A stretch of DNA of 64,000 nucleotides from Streptomyces sp. Je 1-79. GTDB lineage: Bacteria > Actinomycetota > Actinomycetes > Streptomycetales > Streptomycetaceae. The stretch lies in NCBI RefSeq assembly GCF_025195125.1, contig NZ_JAMGSL010000017.1:42303-106302 (forward strand). The letters are read 5' to 3'. A program made the position numbers and the translations under genes. How positions within the stretch are numbered: the first letter of the stretch is position 1; each line of letters opens with the position of its first letter. The notes beneath the pieces were generated by a model. It was not told the DNA's origin and searched no databases. It was given only the letters and a program-made list of their open reading frames with translations. Positions 59,122 to 64,000 of this stretch are shown here, one piece after another.

Positions 59122-59455
59122 GGACCGGCTCGTCCGCTGATCCTGGCGTACGCGGAGGCGTACCCCGAGCGGGTGTCGGAGATCGTCATCGCGGCGGGTG
59201 ACCACGACCCGCCGCTCGGAGACGGCCTGGCTGGAGGAGGGCGCCCTCGTCCGCGACGCGCACCGGCTCGCGGGCATCCCGGGCGTGCTGATCCACGGCC
59301 GTCAGGACATGGGCAGCCCGTCGGTCACCGCCTGGGAGCCGGCCCGCGCCTGGCCGGACGCCGAGCTGCACATGGTGGAGTCGGCGGGCCACCTGGGCGG
59401 CGAGCGGACCCGCGCGCTGATCCTCTCGGGCCTGGAGCGATTCGCGCAGCCGTGA
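59122..59455 (+). pseudogene. Proline iminopeptidase relic (deleted and frameshifted)
   Basis: Pieces of an S33 prolyl aminopeptidase. First frame: PLILAYAEAYPERVSEIVIAA, then a one-base insertion in a run of G (near 59196). Second frame: TTTRRSETAWLEEGALVRDAHRLAGIPGVLIHGRQDMGSPSVTAWEPARAWPDAELHMVESAGHLG, ending at 59455 (the Asp and His of the triad are in GRQDMG and SAGHLG). The 5' third, including the serine nucleophile, and about 100-150 middle residues (between SETAW and the conserved C-terminus) are missing. A non-functional remnant after two deletions and a frameshift. Confidence 0.75.
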
Positions 59456-59565
59456 CCGGGCCTGAGGGGTGCCCGGGGCGGGGGCGTGCCGGGCGGTCGT
59501 CGGCGGTGTGACCGTATCGGGTGACAGGCCGTGCGGGGAGTCCTCGGCGGCGCGATGATCGGATC

Positions 59566-60168
59566 ATGACCACCGAGATCCATCTCGCCCAGCAGCCCGA
59601 GGCCGACGAGCTGCTCGGGCGCTCCCCGCTCGCCGCGCTCGTCGGCATGCTGCTCGACCAGCAGGTGCCCATGGAGTGGGCGTTCTCCGGGCCGTACACG
59701 ATCGCGCGGCGGCTCGGCACGGACGATCTCGACGCGGGACAGATCGCCGCGTACGACCCCGAGGCCTTCGGGGCGCTGCTCTCCGACAAGCCCGCCGTGC
59801 ACCGCTATCCGGGGTCGATGGCCAAGCGGATCCAGCAGCTGTGCCAGTTCCTCGTCGACGAGTACGGCGGTGACGCCGAGGCCGTCTGGGCGGACGCGGG
59901 GAGCGGGAAGGAACTGCTCGCCCGGCTGAAGGCGCTGCCCGGTTTCGGGATGCAGAAGGCACAGATCTTCCTGGCCCTGCTGGGCAAGCAGTACGGCGTA
60001 CGACCCGAGGGCTGGCGCGAGGCGGCGGGAGCCTACGGCGACCAGGGCTCGTACCGTTCGGCCGCCGACATCACCGGGCCGGAGTCGCTGGCGAAGGTGC
60101 GGGCTTTCAAGCAGGAGGCCAAGGCGGCCGCAAAGGCGGCGAAAGCACAGAAAGCATCAGGGAATTGA
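59566..60168 (+). CDS. HhH-GPD-type base-excision repair family protein
   Basis: 200 residues, cytoplasmic. The helix-hairpin-helix appears as LLARLKALPGFGMQKAQIFLALLGKQYG, preceded by LVGMLLDQQVPMEWAF at the N-terminus. This matches the uncharacterised actinobacterial HhH-GPD family (TIGR03252 by memory). The Asp found after the hairpin in classical glycosylases is not obvious here (GVRPEGWRE), so activity is uncertain. The Lys/Ala-rich tail (KQEAKAAAKAAKAQK) could bind DNA nonspecifically. Monocistronic. Confidence 0.88.
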   Translation: MTTEIHLAQQPEADELLGRSPLAALVGMLLDQQVPMEWAFSGPYTIARRLGTDDLDAGQIAAYDPEAFGALLSDKPAVHRYPGSMAKRIQQLCQFLVDEYGGDAEAVWADAGSGKELLARLKALPGFGMQKAQIFLALLGKQYGVRPEGWREAAGAYGDQGSYRSAADITGPESLAKVRAFKQEAKAAAKAAKAQKASGN

Positions 60169-60283
60169 TCGTTCCGGATGTCAATCCTGCTAAATCCGAC
60201 ATGAATTGTGCCGGAGCTGTTCACAGGAGCCGTCAGAGATCGCTAACTTCCCCTCAACCTCGCTAACATCGGGAAGGACCTCT

Positions 60284-61846
60284 GTGAACGCATCCTCTCG
60301 CAGAGCCGCGGCCACCCTGGCCGCAGCCGCACTCGCCACCCCGCTCCTGCTGGCCGCCGCTTCCCCCGCCACCGCCACTCCGGATCCCGGGGCCAAGCCC
60401 GCCCGGGACGCCGCGAAGCTGGCGAAGAAGCTGGTCCGCGAGACGTCCGGCAAGGACGCCTACCAGCACCTGCAGAAGTTCCAGGCGATAGCCGACTCGG
60501 CCGGCGGTCACCGCGCGGCCGGATCGCTCGGGCACGACGCCTCCGCGGCGTACGTGTACCAGCAGCTGAAGAAGGCCGGCTACAACGTCTCGTACCAGAA
60601 GTTCAGCTTCATCTACACCGAGACGCTGGCCGAGAAGGCCTCCGTCGTCTCCCCGGCGCCCCGTGCGCTTCCGATCGCGGCGATGACGTACACGAAGTCG
60701 ACGCCGGTCGGCGGCATCAAGGCCGACCTCGCGGCCGCGCCGGTCGACGCGGACGGCACGAACGGCTGTGAGCCGGGCGACTTCGCCGCGGGCGCCTTCA
60801 CGGGCAAGATCGCCCTGGTCAAGCGCGGCGGCTGCACCTTCGCGGTCAAGCAGGAGAACGCGGCCGCGGCCGGTGCCGTGGGCGCGATCATCTACAACAA
60901 CACCGACGGCGCCCTCTCCGGCACCCTCGGCGACCCGGCCGCCGGCAAGATCCCGACGGGTGGCATCACCCAGGCCGAGGGCGACAAGCTCGCCGCGGAC
61001 CTCGCCAAGGGCCCGGTGAACCTCTCCTTCGAGATCCGTCAGCTCCAGGAGAACCGCACCACCAACAACGTCATCGCGGAGACCAAGGGCGGCAACGCCG
61101 CCAACACCGTGATGCTCGGCTCGCACCTGGACTCGGTGACCGCCGGCCCCGGCATCAACGACAACGGCTCCGGCTCCGCGGGCCTCCTCCAGGCCGCCCT
61201 GGAGCTCGCCAAGTCGAAGGACAAGGTCCGCAACAAGGTCCGCTTCGCCTGGTGGTCGGCGGAGGAGAACGGCCTGCTCGGCTCCGAGCACTACGTCGCG
61301 AACATGAGCGAGCTGGACAAGAAGGAAGTCAAGCTCTACCTCAACTTCGACATGATCGCCTCGCCGAACTACGGCCTGTTCGTCTACGACGGCGACGACT
61401 CCGACAACACCGGCGCAGGCGCGGGCCCGACGGGCTCCGCCCAACTGGAGCGGGACATCACCGACTTCATGGACAAGCGCGGCCTCCCGCACGAGGGCAC
61501 CGACTTCACGGGACGCTCGGACTACGGGCCGTTCATCGAGATCGGCATCCCGTCGGGCGGCACCTTCACCGGCGCCGAGGGCATCAAGACTGCGGCGCAG
61601 GCGGCCAAGTTCGGCGGTACGGCGGGGGTCGCGTACGACGTGAACTACCACGCGGCCGGTGACAACCTGTCGAACGTCAACATGAAGGCCTTCGACGCCA
61701 ACATCGACGTCATCGCCAACGCCGTGGGCACCTACGCCCACGACATCAGCTCCCTCAGGCGCCCGGTCGTCTCCGTCCCGACGGAGGGCGACGCGGGCAG
61801 CGGCGGCGGCCTGCACGAGGACCACGGCCACGAGGTCACGGAGTAA
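60284..61846 (+). CDS. Secreted M28-family aminopeptidase with PA domain
   Basis: 520 residues from the GTG at 60284 (AAGGA ribosome site seven bases upstream). A Sec signal peptide ends near ATATPD (about residue 32). A protease-associated (PA) domain (ADLAAAPVDADGTNGC...GKIALVKRGGCTFAVKQENAAAAGAVGAIIYNN) is inserted into the zinc peptidase. The co-catalytic zinc ligands are readable: HLD in MLGSHLDSV, Asp in GINDNGSG, Glu pair in SAEENGLLGS, Asp in LNFDMI and His in YHAAGD. This is the layout of the S. griseus-type aminopeptidase; it trims N-terminal residues from peptides outside the cell. The C-terminal tail is His/Glu-rich. Confidence 0.95.
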   Translation: MNASSRRAAATLAAAALATPLLLAAASPATATPDPGAKPARDAAKLAKKLVRETSGKDAYQHLQKFQAIADSAGGHRAAGSLGHDASAAYVYQQLKKAGYNVSYQKFSFIYTETLAEKASVVSPAPRALPIAAMTYTKSTPVGGIKADLAAAPVDADGTNGCEPGDFAAGAFTGKIALVKRGGCTFAVKQENAAAAGAVGAIIYNNTDGALSGTLGDPAAGKIPTGGITQAEGDKLAADLAKGPVNLSFEIRQLQENRTTNNVIAETKGGNAANTVMLGSHLDSVTAGPGINDNGSGSAGLLQAALELAKSKDKVRNKVRFAWWSAEENGLLGSEHYVANMSELDKKEVKLYLNFDMIASPNYGLFVYDGDDSDNTGAGAGPTGSAQLERDITDFMDKRGLPHEGTDFTGRSDYGPFIEIGIPSGGTFTGAEGIKTAAQAAKFGGTAGVAYDVNYHAAGDNLSNVNMKAFDANIDVIANAVGTYAHDISSLRRPVVSVPTEGDAGSGGGLHEDHGHEVTE

Positions 61847-61872
61847 CGACCCCGCTCCCAGCGGAGATCCGC

Positions 61873-61961
61873 TTCCACCGGAGCAGCAGCCTCACCGGAG
61901 CGACGGCCTCGACCGGAGCGGCAGCCTCCATCGGAGGCCCGCTCCCACCGGAGCGACAGCC
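61873..61961. repeat. Degenerate tandem repeat of about 18 bp
   Basis: Five imperfect copies of TCCACCGGAGCGGCAGCC follow the aminopeptidase gene. Non-coding; just before the shared terminator. Confidence 0.6.
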
Positions 61962-61977
61962 TCCACCCGCGCCATGC

Positions 61978-62019
61978 CGGGCAGGGCCCGGACCCCCCAC
62001 GGGGTCCGGGCCCTGCCCG
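61978..62019. terminator. Bidirectional terminator with a 19-bp perfect stem
   Basis: CGGGCAGGGCCCGGACCCC pairs perfectly with its complement across a CCAC loop. It lies between the convergent aminopeptidase and DUF853 genes and ends two bases from the latter's stop codon. Confidence 0.9.
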
Positions 62020-62020
62020 T

Positions 62021-63586
62021 TCACCTTCTCCGCCGCGCCGTGCCGAAGAGCGAGCGGCTGATCTCGCGGCCCAGCTGCGTCCCGATCGACCGCGCCAGCG
62101 ACGTGAACATCCCGCTCCCCGCCACCTGCTCGGCGAGCGACGGGTCCTCCTTCCGCGGGGCCCGCGCCGACGTCTTCGCGGCCTTCTCCGCCCGCGCCTC
62201 CTCGGCCGCCCTCAGCGCCGCCTCCTCCGCCGCCCGCTGCTCGGCCGTCAGCTTCTCGTACGCCGACTCCCGGTCCACCGCCTCCGCGTACCGCCCCCAG
62301 AGGACCGAACCCTTCACCGCCGCCTCCAGCGCGTCCGCCGCGATCGGGCCCATCAGGGACTCCGGCGCCCTCAGCCGCGTCGCCGCCACCGGGGTCGGCG
62401 CGCCCGTCTCGCTCAGCACGGTGATCACCGCCTCGCCCGTACCCAGGCCGGTCAGGACCTCCTCCAGGTCGTAGGCCGACTTCGGGAACGTCCGTACCGT
62501 CGCCTTCAGCGCCTTCGCGTCGTCCGGGGTGAACGCCCGCAGCGCGTGCTGCACCCGGTTGCCCAGCTGCGCCAGCACGTCGCCGGGCACGTCCTTCGGC
62601 GTCTGGGTGACGAAGAAGACCCCGACCCCCTTCGAGCGGATCAGCCGCACCGTCTGCGTGATCGCCTCCAGGAACGCCTTCGACGCCCCGTTGAACAGCA
62701 GGTGCGCCTCGTCGAAGAAGAAGACCAGCTTCGGCTTCTCCAGGTCCCCGACCTCCGGCAGATCCCCGTACAGGTCCGCCAGCATCCACATCAGGAAGGT
62801 CGAGAACAGCTGCGGCTTGTCCTGCACCGACGGCAGCTCCAGCAGGGACACCGTCCCGCGCCCGTCCGGCGCCGTCCGCAGGAACTCGGCCGTGTCGAAC
62901 TCCGGCTCCCCGAAGAACCCGCCCGCCCCCTGCTGCTCGAACGCCGTGATCGACCGCAGGATCACCCCGGCCGTGACGGTCGACAGGCCGCCGATCCCCT
63001 TCAGCTCCGGCTTACCCACGTCGGAGACGAGGAAGGCCACCACCGCCCGCAGATCCTTGAGATCCACGAGCTCCAGGCCCTTCTGGTCCGCGTAGTGGAA
63101 GATCAGCCCGAGCGACTGCTCCTGCGTCTGGTTGAGCTGGAGCACCTTCGACAGCAGGACGGGCCCGAAGCTCGTCACCGTGGCCCGTACGGGAATCCCC
63201 TGACCGACGCCCCCGAGCCCGTAGAACTCGCAGGGAAAACCCCTCGCCACCCACTCCTGGCCCACCTGCGCCGCGCGCTCCCTGACCCTCTCGCCCTCCG
63301 CGCCCGGCGCGGAGATCCCCGAGACGTCGCCCTTGATGTCGGCGAGGAAGACCGGCACCCCGTTGGCGGACAGCTGCTCGGCGACCAGCTGGAGGGTCTT
63401 CGTCTTGCCCGTGCCGGTCGCGCCCGCGACCAGGCCGTGGCGGTTGAGCATCGGCAGCGGGATGCGGATGCGCGCGTCCGGGTGACATTCGCCGTCCCAG
63501 AGCAGAGCGCCCAGCTCCAGCGCGGGTCCGGAGAAGGCGTACCCCGCCGCGATCTCACCGGTCGGAGACTGTTCGCTGACGCTCAT
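62021..63586 (-). CDS. HerA-like ATPase (DUF853 family)
   Basis: 521 residues. FtsK/HerA-type P-loop ATPase: Walker A GATGTGKT (about residues 55-62) and Walker B KLVFFFDEAHLLF. A characteristic FTPDDAKALKATVRTFPKS follows, with DVPGDVLAQLGNRVQHALRAF before it. A charged Glu/Ala-rich helical segment (about 440-490) precedes the C-terminal MFTSLARSIGTQLGREISRSLFG. DUF853 proteins are widespread, of unknown substrate, and related to DNA-translocating HerA helicases; some family members act in defence or repair. No partner nuclease (NurA-like) is encoded next to it. Start ATG 63586 (MSVSEQSPTGE); no strong ribosome site. Confidence 0.92.
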   Translation of the reverse strand: MSVSEQSPTGEIAAGYAFSGPALELGALLWDGECHPDARIRIPLPMLNRHGLVAGATGTGKTKTLQLVAEQLSANGVPVFLADIKGDVSGISAPGAEGERVRERAAQVGQEWVARGFPCEFYGLGGVGQGIPVRATVTSFGPVLLSKVLQLNQTQEQSLGLIFHYADQKGLELVDLKDLRAVVAFLVSDVGKPELKGIGGLSTVTAGVILRSITAFEQQGAGGFFGEPEFDTAEFLRTAPDGRGTVSLLELPSVQDKPQLFSTFLMWMLADLYGDLPEVGDLEKPKLVFFFDEAHLLFNGASKAFLEAITQTVRLIRSKGVGVFFVTQTPKDVPGDVLAQLGNRVQHALRAFTPDDAKALKATVRTFPKSAYDLEEVLTGLGTGEAVITVLSETGAPTPVAATRLRAPESLMGPIAADALEAAVKGSVLWGRYAEAVDRESAYEKLTAEQRAAEEAALRAAEEARAEKAAKTSARAPRKEDPSLAEQVAGSGMFTSLARSIGTQLGREISRSLFGTARRRR

Positions 63587-63684
63587 GGCAGGACCCTTAA
63601 TGCCGGAATCATCACGGTTTGCCCCAGCATCCCACCGGCTCCGCGTGGCTGCGCCGGGAGCCGCTCGCCCGGTAGGCTTTCCGT

Positions 63685-63981
63685 GTGATCTTCAAGCGCA
63701 TCGGACAAGGCCGGCCGTACCCCGACCACGGCCGGGAATCCACCCGGCAGTGGGCGGACGTCGCCCCGCGCCCGGTCCGCCTCGATCAGCTGGTCACCAC
63801 GAAGGGCCAGCTGGACCTGGAGACGCTGCTCGCCGAGGACTCCACCTTCTACGGCGACCTCTTCGCGCACGTCGTGAAGTGGCGGGGCGACCTCTACCTC
63901 GAGGACGGACTGCACCGCGCGGTGCGCGCGGCGCTCCAGCAGCGGCAGGTACTGCACGCCCGCGTCCTCGAGATGGACTGA
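63685..63981 (+). CDS. Small conserved protein (often annotated as a VapB-like antitoxin)
   Basis: 98 residues. IFKRIGQGRPYPDHGRESTRQWADVAPRPVRLDQLVTTKGQLDLETLLAEDSTFYGDLFAHVVKWRGDLYLEDGLHRAVRAALQQRQ resembles the N-terminal ParB/Srx-like fold, with a DGLHR segment as in ParB-N box II. I recall near-identical Streptomyces proteins annotated as type II antitoxin, but no toxin gene is visible before the window ends, so the label is doubtful. The GTG at 63685 has no ribosome site; TAGGCT (63673-63678) lies six bases before it, so the mRNA is probably leaderless. Divergent from the DUF853 gene. Confidence 0.75.
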   Translation: MIFKRIGQGRPYPDHGRESTRQWADVAPRPVRLDQLVTTKGQLDLETLLAEDSTFYGDLFAHVVKWRGDLYLEDGLHRAVRAALQQRQVLHARVLEMD

Positions 63982-64000
63982 CGCGGCGCCCGCCGTTCCG

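Noticed and set aside
57019..59277. 752-codon minus-strand open frame opposite the UvrA-like gene
   Set aside because: Shadow of the UvrA-like and hydrolase genes; no ribosome site and no recognisable domain.

Overview
The window is chromosomal DNA of a Streptomyces species or a very close relative. The base composition is very GC-rich, coding regions show strong third-position GC bias, and the gene set is diagnostic: the developmental regulator bldC, a valine/leucine dehydrogenase gene (vdh) next to a DUF3073 gene, a second Lsr2-like nucleoid protein, ECF42 sigma factors with DGPF proteins, and many secreted or lipid-anchored proteins. From memory (not searched), the order helicase - bldC - vdh - purM - purF - purL/Q/S - lsr2-like - purC - purD - dnaX follows the S. 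coelicolor SCO4096-to-SCO4067 region.

Layout. 1-9.4 kb: the N-terminal part of a DEAD-box RNA helicase, a lipoprotein, a small zincin, a tRNA Glu-Asp-Phe cluster, a DsbA/CcdA thiol-redox operon with a small Cys-containing lipoprotein, an HrpA-type DEAH helicase, another tRNA-Asp and bldC. 9.9-24.3 kb: vdh and DUF3073, then purine synthesis genes purM-purF and purS-purQ-purL. Between these lies an accessory block with a sulfatase preceded by a cysteine-containing leader peptide, a META-domain lipoprotein, a SnoaL protein, and an ArsR regulator with an M23 peptidase. 24.6-29.2 kb: a second Lsr2-like protein, three tRNA-Gly genes, and an ABC exporter with a DesK/DesR-type two-component system. 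29.2-37.9 kb: purC, a DMFase-like protein, a large membrane protein that looks like a catalytically dead M48 peptidase, purD, dnaX and the SRP RNA. In all, seven of the genes for IMP synthesis (purC, D, F, L, M, Q, S) are spread over about 23 kb and several transcription units.

38-41.4 kb is a decayed integration site. A tRNA-Ser gene and a 115-bp near-copy of its 3' half plus terminator, 2312 bp away, flank a truncated tyrosine integrase and small cargo genes. Broken ORFs follow. From 41.4 kb onward the content is accessory and species-variable: a secreted protein with a MacB-like ABC transporter, an MFS exporter with a divergent ArsR regulator, an aldo/keto reductase behind a MerR-type promoter, an HTH_42 (AlkZ-like) protein, two complete DGPF-ECF42 modules flanking wrbA, two convergent TetR regulators, a DrrC-like UvrA paralogue, a frameshifted proline iminopeptidase relic, an HhH-GPD protein, a secreted M28 aminopeptidase, a HerA/DUF853 ATPase and a small leaderless ORF.

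The most notable signals are: (i) the Cys-leader/attenuator arrangement upstream of the sulfatase; (ii) duplicated ECF42-DGPF modules whose promoters are nearly superimposable (TGTCGA, 17 bp, CGAC or CGTC); (iii) the tRNA-Ser integrative-element scar; (iv) the secreted-protein/ABC cassette beside it; and (v) several clean operators (26-bp palindrome at the ArsR gene, 19-bp-spaced MerR-type promoter, TetR operator at the UvrA-like gene). No CRISPR array, intact prophage or complete insertion sequence was seen.
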